Source: Pseudomonadota bacterium
Lineage (GTDB): Bacteria; Pseudomonadota; Alphaproteobacteria; Caulobacterales; Caulobacteraceae
DNA: 7,222 nucleotides
NCBI GenBank assembly: GCA_023445955.1
Contig: JAEXJH010000177.1
Coordinates: forward strand, 1 to 7,222
Direction of reading: 5' to 3'
Under the pieces are notes generated by a model. The model saw nothing but the letters and a program-made list of their open reading frames with translations, had not been told where the DNA came from and made no database searches. The stretch's first letter is position 1; every line of letters starts with the position of its first letter. Made by a program: the position numbers and the translations under genes. Positions 1-6,221 of this stretch are shown piece after piece.

Positions 1-43
1 CCCTCAGTCGGCTTCGCCGACAGCTCCCCCAGCGGGGGAGCAG
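1..43. repeat. Palindromic REP-like element (two adjacent hairpins), reaching the window edge
   Basis: Two perfect stem-loops lie side by side. GTCGGC (7-12) and GCCGAC (16-21) pair around TTC; GCTCCCCC (23-30) and GGGGGAGC (34-41) pair around AGC. From memory, this arrangement, with a C5/G5 hairpin followed by a GTCGGC-type hairpin and then CTGAGGG on the other strand, is a dispersed intergenic repeat seen in many bacterial genomes including alphaproteobacteria. Here it overlaps the 3' end of the minus-strand aminotransferase gene and supplies its last codons and its TGA stop. It could also act as an mRNA 3'-end stabiliser or weak terminator. The hairpins are certain; membership in a repeat family is inference. 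The element may continue beyond base 1. Confidence 0.6.
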
Positions 44-1197
44 AATTCGAGCCGCGCTTTCGCCAACCGCGCCACCGCCTCATCCAGCGTCGCATCGGCC
101 TTGGCGAAACACAGCCGCACCACGTTCCGCACCGGATCCTCGGCGAAGAAGGCCGATACCGGGATCGCCGCCACGCCGAACTCCACGACCGTCCGCTCAC
201 AGAAGGTCACGTCGTCGACCGCGATCCCCGACGCCGTCAGGTCGACGTTCAGGAAGTAGGTCCCCTGGCTCTCCAGCACGACATAGCCCGCCGCGCGCAG
301 GCCGGCGGTCAGGCGATCGCGTGAGCGCTGCATCTCTATGGGCATCTCGTCGAACCAGGCGCGGTGATGCTCCAGGCCCCAGGCCACGCCCGCCTGCAGG
401 TTCGGCGGGGTGGTGAAGGTCAGGAACTGGTGGGCCGCGGCCAGGGCCTTGGTCAGGGCCGGGGCGGCCATCAGGAAGCCGACCTTCCAGCCGGTCATGC
501 CGAACAGCTTGCCGGCCGAGCCGATCTTCACCGTCCGCTCGCGCATGCCGGGGAGGCTCATCAGGGGCCGGTGTTGGCGACCGTCGAACACCACGGCCTC
601 CCAGACCTCGTCGCAGACGGCGAGGGTGTCGTGCTTCACGCAGAATTCGGCCAGTAGCGCCAGATCCTCGTCGGGCGTCACCACGCCGGCCGGGTTCAGG
701 GGACTATTCAGCACCACCATTCGGGTCTTGTCGGTGAACACGGCCTCCAGCATCGCCCGGTCGAAGCGCCAGTGCGGCGGGGCCAGGCGGACCAGTTTCG
801 GGACGCCTCCGGCCCGGCGGACCAGCGGCAGGTAGGCGTCGTATAACGGCTGGAACAGCACCACCTCGTCGCCGGGCGAGATCAGCGCCGTGAACGCCGC
901 CGCCAGGGCCTCGGTCGCGCCGGAAGTGACGACGATCTCCGTGTCCGGATCAAGCGACAGGCCTTGCGTCCGGCCATAGTGCCCGGCGACGGCGGCGCGC
1001 AGTTCGGGCAGGCCGCGCATCGGCGGATACTGGTTGGAGCCCTCGATCAGCGCGCGCGCCGCCGCTTCGCGGACGGGCAGGGGGCCTTGGTCGTCGGGAA
1101 AGCCTTGGCCCAGATTGATCGCGCCGTGCTGGCGGGCCAGGCCGCTCATGCGCTCGAAGATCGTGGTGGGCAGGTTGTCGAAGACGGGATGGACCAT
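4..1197 (-). CDS. PLP-dependent class I/II aminotransferase (methionine/kynurenine aminotransferase-like, YbdL group)
   Basis: A 397-residue cytosolic fold-type I aminotransferase that moves an amino group from an amino acid to a 2-oxo acid using pyridoxal phosphate. Visible landmarks are NLGQGFPD (28-35), the cofactor phosphate-binding SGATEAL (92-98), Y119 in QPLYDAY, N168 in SPLNPAG, D196 in CDEVWE, the Schiff-base lysine K230 in SAGKLFGMTGWKVG, and the substrate-carboxylate arginine R361 in VVRLCFAK. The layout and wording closely match E. coli YbdL (methionine aminotransferase) and kynurenine aminotransferases, so an aromatic/methionine-type substrate is likely; the exact substrate cannot be read from sequence. 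W199 stands where most relatives have the tyrosine that contacts the PLP phenolic oxygen. The ATG at 1197 fits the family N-terminus (TTIF near residue 11), but no clear Shine-Dalgarno precedes it. The tail after about residue 386 is encoded by the palindromic repeat at 1-43. It is divergent from the 82-codon gene starting at 1272, across 74 bp. Confidence 0.93.
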   Translation of the reverse strand: MVHPVFDNLPTTIFERMSGLARQHGAINLGQGFPDDQGPLPVREAAARALIEGSNQYPPMRGLPELRAAVAGHYGRTQGLSLDPDTEIVVTSGATEALAAAFTALISPGDEVVLFQPLYDAYLPLVRRAGGVPKLVRLAPPHWRFDRAMLEAVFTDKTRMVVLNSPLNPAGVVTPDEDLALLAEFCVKHDTLAVCDEVWEAVVFDGRQHRPLMSLPGMRERTVKIGSAGKLFGMTGWKVGFLMAAPALTKALAAAHQFLTFTTPPNLQAGVAWGLEHHRAWFDEMPIEMQRSRDRLTAGLRAAGYVVLESQGTYFLNVDLTASGIAVDDVTFCERTVVEFGVAAIPVSAFFAEDPVRNVVRLCFAKADATLDEAVARLAKARLEFCSPAGGAVGEAD

Positions 1198-1271
1198 GGC
1201 GTTTGGGTATCATTGAAACCCGAAGCCCGTCCGCGCATTTCTACGGCGCAGCTTGAAGGGAGATCAGCAGC

Positions 1272-1520
1272 ATGCAGGGCGTCGGGTTTATCGCAGCCAT
1301 CATCATCGGCGTGGTCGCCGGCTGGATCGCCGAGAAGGTGATGAACCGCGATCACGGCTTCTGGACCAACCTCATCGTCGGCCTGGTCGGCTCGCTGCTG
1401 GGCGCGTTCCTGGCGGGGATGCTGGGCATCCACTTCTGGGGCTGGGTCGGCAGCCTGGTGATCTCGACCCTGGGCGCGATCCTGCTCTTGTGGATCCTGG
1501 GCCTGATCAAGAAGTCCTAG
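1272..1520 (+). CDS. GlsB/YeaQ/YmgE family small membrane protein (transglycosylase-associated family)
   Basis: An 82-residue inner-membrane protein made almost wholly of three hydrophobic helices, about residues 3-20, 32-51 and 55-79, with a charged EKVMNRDH loop between helices 1 and 2 and a KKS tail. Glycine-rich motifs GVVAGWIA, GLVGSLLGAFLAG and STLGAILLL are typical of the Transgly_assoc family (E. coli YeaQ/YmgE). Members are commonly stress-linked, but their biochemical role is not established, and the 'transglycosylase-associated' name is historical. AAGGGAG at 1256-1262, 9 nt before the ATG, is a good ribosome-binding site and fixes the start. The stop codon overlaps that of the convergent PAS-GGDEF-EAL gene (shared CTAG, 1517-1520), so there is no room for a terminator between them. 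Full family length; no defects seen. Confidence 0.9.
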   Translation: MQGVGFIAAIIIGVVAGWIAEKVMNRDHGFWTNLIVGLVGSLLGAFLAGMLGIHFWGWVGSLVISTLGAILLLWILGLIKKS

Positions 1521-3934
1521 ACGACGGCCGCTTCGGCGGTGTCGTCGGCCTCGTCCTCGCGCCGCATCTGCCGCGCCAGGTTCGAGAGCAGGAAGCTGGG
1601 AATATCGCTCACCGGCATCGGGCGGCCGAACAGGAAGCCCTGGAAGGTGTCGCAGCGCATGTCGGCCAGCAGGCGGGCCTGGGCGGTGGTCTCGACGCCC
1701 TCGGCGGTGACTTCCAGGTTCAGGGTCTGGCCCAGCAGGGCGATGGTGCGCAGGATGTCGGCGATGGCCGTGTTGTCCTGCATCTCGGCCACGAACGAGC
1801 GGTCGATCTTGATCTTGTCGAACGGGAACCGCCACAGATAGGCCAGGCTGGAATAGCCGGTGCCGAAGTCGTCCATGGCGATCTTCACGCCCAGCGCCTT
1901 CAGGGCGGCCAGCTGCTCCAGGGTCTTGGCGCTGTCGTGCAGCAGCAGGCCCTCGGTGATCTCCAGCTCCAGGCGGCCAGGCTCCAGGCCCGAAGCGGCC
2001 AGGGCTTCGCCGACCTGGGTCACCAGCTCGCCTGAGGCGAACTGGTTGGGCGACAGGTTGACGGCGACGGTCAGGTGCGCGGGCCAGCTCGCAGCCGTGC
2101 GGCAAGCCTCGTGCAGCACCCACTCGCCGATCTTGCCGATCAGGCCCCACTGCTCGGCGCACTCGATGAAGTCGTCCGGCGGCACCAGGCCGCGGCGCGG
2201 ATGTTGCCAGCGCAACAGCGCCTCAAAGCCCGTGGTCTCGTTCTCGCGGCGACCGATCAGGGGCTGGAAGAACAGCTTCAGCTCGTTGTTGGCCAGGGCG
2301 TCGCGCAGGTCCAGCTCCAGCGCTCGGCGCTCCTGGGCCCAGACGTCCATGGCGGTCTCGAAGAAGCGATAGGCGCCGCGGCCGTCGCCTTTGGCGCGAT
2401 AGAGGGCCAGGTCGGCGTTCTTCAGCAGGCCGTCCGGATCGTCGGCGTCGAACGGGGCGACGGCGATGCCGACGCTGGCCCCGATCAGCACGTTGTGGCC
2501 GCGCACGTCATAGGGATCCGAGAGCGTGGCGACGATGGCCTGGGCCAGGTCTCCCAGCGCCTCGTGACCGGGCGAGGGGGCGATGACGACGGCGAACTCG
2601 TCGCCGCCCAGGCGCGAGACCAGACCCTGCGGGCCGACGCAGTCGCGTAGACGCGCGGCGGCCTGGATCAGCAGGTCGTCGCCGATCGGGTGGCCCAGGC
2701 TGTCATTGACGCCCTTGAAGTGGTCGAGGTCCAGGCAGAGGACGGCGCAGCCGGCGCCGCTTCCACCTTGGGCTTTGGTCTTGCCATGCTCCGTCCAAGC
2801 CTTGCCCAACGCCTGCAGGAAAGACAGGCGGTTGGGCAGCTGGGTCAGCACGTCGTAGTGGGCCAGGCGCGAGATGCGGGCCTGGTCCTCGCGAGCTTGG
2901 GTGATGTCGGCGCCCACGCCGCGGAAGCCGGTGAAGGCGCCGTCCAGGTCATGTACGGGCTTGGCCGACAGCGACCACCAGTGGGTTTCCTCGCCCACCC
3001 CGATCGAGACGACCACGTCGCGGAAGGTCTTCTGCTCGGCGAACAGCGACGAGAGGGCGGCGACGGGGCCGCTGGGAGCCTCGGCCGCGCCGCACAGATC
3101 CGACATCGGACGACCGATCAGGGCGTCGCGGTCGACGCCGGCCACGGCGGCCATGCGGTCGGAGACGTAGGTCATGGCGCCCGTGGCGTCGACTTCCCAC
3201 AGCCAGTCGCTGGCACCTTCCTCGAAGTCGGAAAGCAGCAGGGACACGACCTGCTTCTGCTTCTCCAGTTCGTCGGCGGCGACCAGGCGCTCGGCGAAGA
3301 TCTTGGCGTGCGACAAGCACGAGACGCTGACCACCAGGTGGCAGAAGATCAGCAGACCGCCCAGGGCGTAGAGGATCGGGTCGTTGCTGGTGGCCAGCAC
3401 CCACAGCGAGCCGGCGACCATCGGGGTCGAATAGGCGATGGCGGCGGCCGGCAGGGTCAGCATGGCGAAGCCGCCGCAGCCGATCATGCCGGCGATCACC
3501 GAGGCGACCAGCATCGGCATGGCGCCGGCGAAGCCCTGTTCCTTGGGCATGGTCAGGATCGGCAGCACGCCCCAGAGCAGGCCCAGAAGGCCCGCCTGGA
3601 TCACCATGCGACGCACGCCGCGCACCGAAACCGTCGACCTGGCGCTCTTGCGGCGCCTGGCGGCGTACCAGCCGCGAAGGCCGAGGAAGGCGTAGCTCAT
3701 CACCAGCGTCGCCCAGATGGTCAGCGACGTGCGGTGCGGACCGGTCATGCCGGCCAGATTGACCAGCATGGCGATGACGATATTGGCGCCCATCATCACC
3801 GGGGTCATGCGCAGGATGCTCTGCACCTGCTCCATGCGGACGCGCCCGGCCATGGCCTCGGGCACGACCGGGCTCACCCGCTCAGCCAGCGCGGCCAAGC
3901 CGCGGCCGATCGTCGAACTGGCGATGGCGCGCAC
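1517..3934 (-). CDS. Membrane-anchored PAS-GGDEF-EAL cyclic-di-GMP phosphodiesterase/cyclase
   Basis: An 805-residue c-di-GMP turnover protein. The N-terminus has about six hydrophobic segments (roughly 45-63, 70-90, 110-128, 138-156, 158-181, 187-207), then a charged linker (about 212-232), a PAS domain (about 238-348, DWLWEVDATGAMTYVSDR), GGDEF (about 355-525) and EAL (about 535-785). The EAL domain keeps the catalytic set: EAL (571-573), N626 in VNLSPNQF, E658 in ELEITEG, DDFGTGYSSL (688-697), K709/D711, E745/E748 in AEGVET and Q765 in QGFLFG, so phosphodiesterase activity is expected. The cyclase signature GGDEF (443-447) is also intact, but the RxxD inhibitory site is absent (434-437 reads GPQG). 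GGDEF may make c-di-GMP or act as a GTP-sensing regulator of EAL, as reported for Caulobacter PdeA. The GTG start is fixed by GGGAGA at 3942-3947 and an in-frame TAG two codons upstream. Net direction of activity is inferred. Confidence 0.95.
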   Translation of the reverse strand: MRAIASSTIGRGLAALAERVSPVVPEAMAGRVRMEQVQSILRMTPVMMGANIVIAMLVNLAGMTGPHRTSLTIWATLVMSYAFLGLRGWYAARRRKSARSTVSVRGVRRMVIQAGLLGLLWGVLPILTMPKEQGFAGAMPMLVASVIAGMIGCGGFAMLTLPAAAIAYSTPMVAGSLWVLATSNDPILYALGGLLIFCHLVVSVSCLSHAKIFAERLVAADELEKQKQVVSLLLSDFEEGASDWLWEVDATGAMTYVSDRMAAVAGVDRDALIGRPMSDLCGAAEAPSGPVAALSSLFAEQKTFRDVVVSIGVGEETHWWSLSAKPVHDLDGAFTGFRGVGADITQAREDQARISRLAHYDVLTQLPNRLSFLQALGKAWTEHGKTKAQGGSGAGCAVLCLDLDHFKGVNDSLGHPIGDDLLIQAAARLRDCVGPQGLVSRLGGDEFAVVIAPSPGHEALGDLAQAIVATLSDPYDVRGHNVLIGASVGIAVAPFDADDPDGLLKNADLALYRAKGDGRGAYRFFETAMDVWAQERRALELDLRDALANNELKLFFQPLIGRRENETTGFEALLRWQHPRRGLVPPDDFIECAEQWGLIGKIGEWVLHEACRTAASWPAHLTVAVNLSPNQFASGELVTQVGEALAASGLEPGRLELEITEGLLLHDSAKTLEQLAALKALGVKIAMDDFGTGYSSLAYLWRFPFDKIKIDRSFVAEMQDNTAIADILRTIALLGQTLNLEVTAEGVETTAQARLLADMRCDTFQGFLFGRPMPVSDIPSFLLSNLARQMRREDEADDTAEAAVV

Positions 3935-3941
3935 GCGCTAT

Positions 3942-3947
3942 TCTCCC
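3942..3947 (-). promoter_or_regulatory. Ribosome-binding site deciding the GTG start of the PAS-GGDEF-EAL gene
   Basis: The minus strand reads GGGAGA, then AATAGCGC, then GTG. The motif sits 7 nt before the start. TAG, two codons upstream in the same frame, excludes any longer protein, so GTG at 3934 is the first possible start and has a proper Shine-Dalgarno. Confidence 0.75.
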
Positions 3948-3986
3948 GGAGTGCAGGTCCCCTCGGGAAACCATGGTCCGTGCGGG

Positions 3987-4001
3987 TAAACCCACGGTTA
4001 A
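3987..4001 (-). promoter_or_regulatory. CtrA-like dyad (TTAA-N7-TTTA) upstream of the PAS-GGDEF-EAL gene
   Basis: Reading the minus strand, TTAA-CCGTGGG-TTTA matches seven of the eight fixed positions of the CtrA consensus TTAA-N7-TTAA, and includes the favoured TTAACC half. It lies 53-67 nt before the GTG start of the c-di-GMP gene, a reasonable place for an activator overlapping a -35 region. No convincing -10 element was recognised. A chance match is possible, although TTAA words are rare in DNA this GC-rich. Confidence 0.3.
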
Positions 4002-4072
4002 GTCGGCGTGTCGGCTAAGAAAATCGCAGCGCGCCACCTGCATGCAATCGACTGCGGAGCGGTATTCGCCCA

Positions 4073-4105
4073 AGAAAAAGGCCGCCGTCCTTTCGAACGG
4101 CGGCC
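4073..4105 (-). terminator. Intrinsic terminator of typA
   Basis: On the minus strand a perfect 9-bp stem, GGCCGCCGT with ACGGCGGCC (4097-4105 and 4080-4088), closes an 8-nt loop and is followed by TTTTTCTT (4079-4072). It begins 24 nt after the typA stop codon and lies before the promoter region of the next minus-strand gene. This separates typA from the PAS-GGDEF-EAL gene as independent transcription units. Confidence 0.85.
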
Positions 4106-4128
4106 CCATTTTCGAAGATCCGAAGATC

Positions 4129-5964
4129 CTACTCTTCCTTGACGCGACGCTTGCGGAACGACGGGTTCAGGATCTGCTTGCGCAGGCGGATGTTCTTCGG
4201 GGTCACCTCGACCAGCTCGTCTTCCTCGATATAGGCGATGGCCTGTTCGAGGGTCATGCGACGCGGCGGGGTCAGGCGGATCGACTCGTCCTTGCCCGAG
4301 GCGCGGACGTTGGTCAGCTGCTTGGCCTTCATCGGGTTGACGTCGAGATCGTCCGAACGGGCGTTCTCGCCGATGATCATGCCCAGGTAGGTCTTCTCGC
4401 CGGCGCCGACGAACATCACGCCGCGCTCTTCCAGGTTCCACAGCGCGTAGGCCGCGGTTTCACCGTCCGAGTTCGAGATCAGCACGCCCTTGCGCTGTTG
4501 GTCGATCGCGCCCTTGTAGGGCTCGTAGTGGCTGAACACGCGGTTCAGCACGCCCGAACCGCGCGTGTCGGTCAGGAACTCGCCCTGATAGCCGATCAGC
4601 GAGCGCGACGGGGCGGTCAGCTGGATGCGGGTCTTGCCGGCGCCCGACGGACCCATGTCCTTCAGCTCGGCCTTCCGCAGCGACAGCTTCTCGATGACGA
4701 TGCCCGAGAACTCGTCGTCGACGTCGATCATGACGTCTTCCATCGGCTCCAGGCGCTTGCCGGTTTCCGGGTCGTTCTGGAACACGACGCGCGGACGCGA
4801 GATCGAGACCTCGAAGCCTTCGCGGCGCATGTTTTCGATCAGGACGCCCAGCTGCAGTTCGCCGCGGCCCGAGACTTCGTAGGCGTCGCCTTCGCTGGTC
4901 TCGGTCACCTTGATGGCGACGTTCGATTCGGCTTCCTTCAGCAGGCGGTCGCGGATGACGCGCGACTGGACCTTGTCGCCTTCGCGGCCAGCCAGCGGGC
5001 TGTCGTTGACCGAGACGGTCATCGAGATGGTCGGCGGGTCGATCGGCTGGGCCGGCAGGGCGGTGGTGACGTCCATGGCGCACAGGGTGTCGGCCACGGT
5101 CGCCTTGGACATGCCCGCGATGGCGACGATGTCACCAGCTTCGGCGCCCTCGTCGATCGGCTGGCGCTTCAGGCCGCGGAAGGCCAGCACCTTGGTGATG
5201 CGGCCGCGCTCGATTTCCTTGCCGTCGCGGTCCAGGGCGTGGATGGCCATGCCGGGGACAGCCTTGCCGCTCTCGATGCGGCCGGTCAGCAGGCGGCCCA
5301 GGAACGGGTCGCTTTCGATCAGCACGTTCAGCATCTGGAACGGCTCGTCGACCTTGCTGATCTGCTTGGGTTCCGGCACGTGGCGGACGATCAGGTCGAA
5401 CAGCGGAGCGAGGTTGTCGCTGGGCACGTTCATGTCCAGCGTGGCCCAGCCCGAACGGCCCGAGGCGTAGATGTGCGGGAAGTCCAGCTGCTCGTCCGTG
5501 GCGCCGATGGCGGCGAACAGGTCGAAGGCGGCGTTGTGGACGCGGTCCGGATCGGCGTGCGCGCGGTCGACCTTGTTAATGCAGAGGATCGGGCGCAGGC
5601 CCATCTTCAGCGCCTTGGTCAGCACGAACTTGGTCTGCGGCATAACGCCTTCTTCGGCGTCGATCAGCAGGACGCAGCCGTCCACCATGCCCAGGATGCG
5701 TTCGACTTCGCCGCCGAAGTCGGCGTGGCCAGGGGTGTCGATGATGTTGATGCGGGTTTCGCCCGCTTCACCGTTCCACAGCACGCTGGTGCACTTGGCC
5801 AGAATCGTAATGCCGCGTTCGCGCTCCTGGTCGTTGGAGTCCATGGCGCGTTCGGTGGTGGCTTCGTTGGCGCGGAAGACGCCCGACTGAGCCAGCAGCT
5901 GGTCGACGAGGGTGGTCTTGCCATGATCGACGTGCGCGATGATGGCGATATTTCGCATGGACAT
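4129..5964 (-). CDS. typA: Ribosome-associated translational GTPase TypA/BipA
   Basis: A 611-residue translational GTPase of the EF-G/LepA superfamily that binds the ribosome, acting in 50S assembly and adaptation to stress or cold in studied bacteria. GTPase motifs are intact: P-loop AHVDHGKT (10-17), switch I ERGITI (49-54, with the conserved threonine), DTPGH (76-80), NKVD (130-133) and an ASG motif (167-169). Domain II (about 205-295), EF-G-like domains III and V, and the BipA-specific C-terminal domain follow, with the family wording LTPPRRMTLEQAI and IRLRKQIL and a basic KRRVKEE end. Length equals the family norm (607 in E. coli). The start could be ATG 5964 or the second ATG at 5958 (M3, RNIAII); neither has a Shine-Dalgarno, since the mRNA before them is pyrimidine-rich. 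It carries its own terminator (4073-4105), so it is probably monocistronic. Confidence 0.97.
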   Translation of the reverse strand: MSMRNIAIIAHVDHGKTTLVDQLLAQSGVFRANEATTERAMDSNDQERERGITILAKCTSVLWNGEAGETRINIIDTPGHADFGGEVERILGMVDGCVLLIDAEEGVMPQTKFVLTKALKMGLRPILCINKVDRAHADPDRVHNAAFDLFAAIGATDEQLDFPHIYASGRSGWATLDMNVPSDNLAPLFDLIVRHVPEPKQISKVDEPFQMLNVLIESDPFLGRLLTGRIESGKAVPGMAIHALDRDGKEIERGRITKVLAFRGLKRQPIDEGAEAGDIVAIAGMSKATVADTLCAMDVTTALPAQPIDPPTISMTVSVNDSPLAGREGDKVQSRVIRDRLLKEAESNVAIKVTETSEGDAYEVSGRGELQLGVLIENMRREGFEVSISRPRVVFQNDPETGKRLEPMEDVMIDVDDEFSGIVIEKLSLRKAELKDMGPSGAGKTRIQLTAPSRSLIGYQGEFLTDTRGSGVLNRVFSHYEPYKGAIDQQRKGVLISNSDGETAAYALWNLEERGVMFVGAGEKTYLGMIIGENARSDDLDVNPMKAKQLTNVRASGKDESIRLTPPRRMTLEQAIAYIEEDELVEVTPKNIRLRKQILNPSFRKRRVKEE

Positions 5965-5997
5965 GGGAGCGGACGGACTTTCGGGAGGAATAGGAGA

Positions 5998-6014
5998 TGA
6001 CGCTCTACGCGTCA
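5998..6014 (-). promoter_or_regulatory. Hairpin in the typA 5' leader
   Basis: TGACGC (5998-6003) and GCGTCA (6009-6014) form a perfect 6-bp stem around a 5-nt loop, 33 nt before the typA ATG on the minus strand. It could fold in the mRNA leader or be a protein-binding dyad in DNA. It has no U-tract, so it is not an intrinsic terminator. Confidence 0.4.
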
Positions 6015-6131
6015 GGCGCGCGGCTTTTACGCGACTGCGGCCGATTTATCCACCCCTGACACTATGAAAGACTTGTCGCAGGAAACCGGTGTCATTCACA
6101 AAGCCTTACGGCGCTTGGGTTTGGGAGGTGT

Positions 6132-6174
6132 TCTCGCGAGAGACCGTTTCAAACGCAACAAATTGTGCGACGCA
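6132..6174. promoter_or_regulatory. Cluster of short perfect palindromes (candidate operator region)
   Basis: Within 43 bp lie TCTCGCGAGA (6132-6141, perfect 10-bp palindrome), CGTTTCAAACG (6145-6155, perfect with one central base), CGCA/TGCG arms around CAAATTG (6154-6169), and TGCGACGCA (6166-6174, odd palindrome). The heptamer CGCAACA occurs twice, at 6154-6160 and 6171-6177. This density suggests regulator binding in the divergent region between typA and the small RNA. The bound protein is unknown to me. Confidence 0.35.
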
Positions 6175-6175
6175 A
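6165..6175 (+). repeat. Inverted repeat, left copy (GTGCGACGCAA)
   Basis: This 11-mer is the exact reverse complement of TTGCGTCGCAC at 6296-6306, 120 bp away. Its core TGCG-A-CGCA is itself an odd palindrome, as expected of a dimeric regulator's site. The partner copy lies between the -35 and -10 of the small-RNA promoter. Confidence 0.45.
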
Positions 6176-6221
6176 CATGACTAAAATTAAGGCAGTTTTA
6201 TATAGCGGCGTTCTCCAGCCC

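Noticed and set aside
1205..1221. GGGT/ACCC dyad in the aminotransferase-glsB divergent region
   Set aside because: Only four base pairs around a nine-base loop; expected by chance.
1146..2162. 338-codon minus-strand frame crossing glsB and both neighbours
   Set aside because: It runs out of frame through two real genes and antisense to a third. It is R/G/P-rich with no recognisable domain.
2690..4018. 442-codon plus-strand frame antisense to the PAS-GGDEF-EAL gene
   Set aside because: Low-complexity H/G/Q/D/A composition and complete overlap with a gene whose catalytic motifs are intact; a shadow frame.
3882..4109. 75-codon minus-strand frame between typA and the PAS-GGDEF-EAL gene
   Set aside because: It contains half of the typA terminator stem, lacks a Shine-Dalgarno and overlaps the start of the next gene out of frame.
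3973..6000. 675-codon open frame on the plus strand, antisense to typA
   Set aside because: It mirrors the codon bias of typA, which is unmistakable. The translation is a repetitive mix of D, V, H, Q, A and R with no family likeness, typical of a GC-rich shadow frame.
6130..6144. SOS (LexA) box starting at GTTC
   Set aside because: The alphaproteobacterial LexA site is the direct repeat GTTC-N7-GTTC; here the second half is AGAC.
6187..6201. TTAA-N7-TTAT as a CtrA site
   Set aside because: A 7/8 match inside a locally AT-rich patch, where such words are common, and without the TTAACC half; weaker than the site at 3987-4001.
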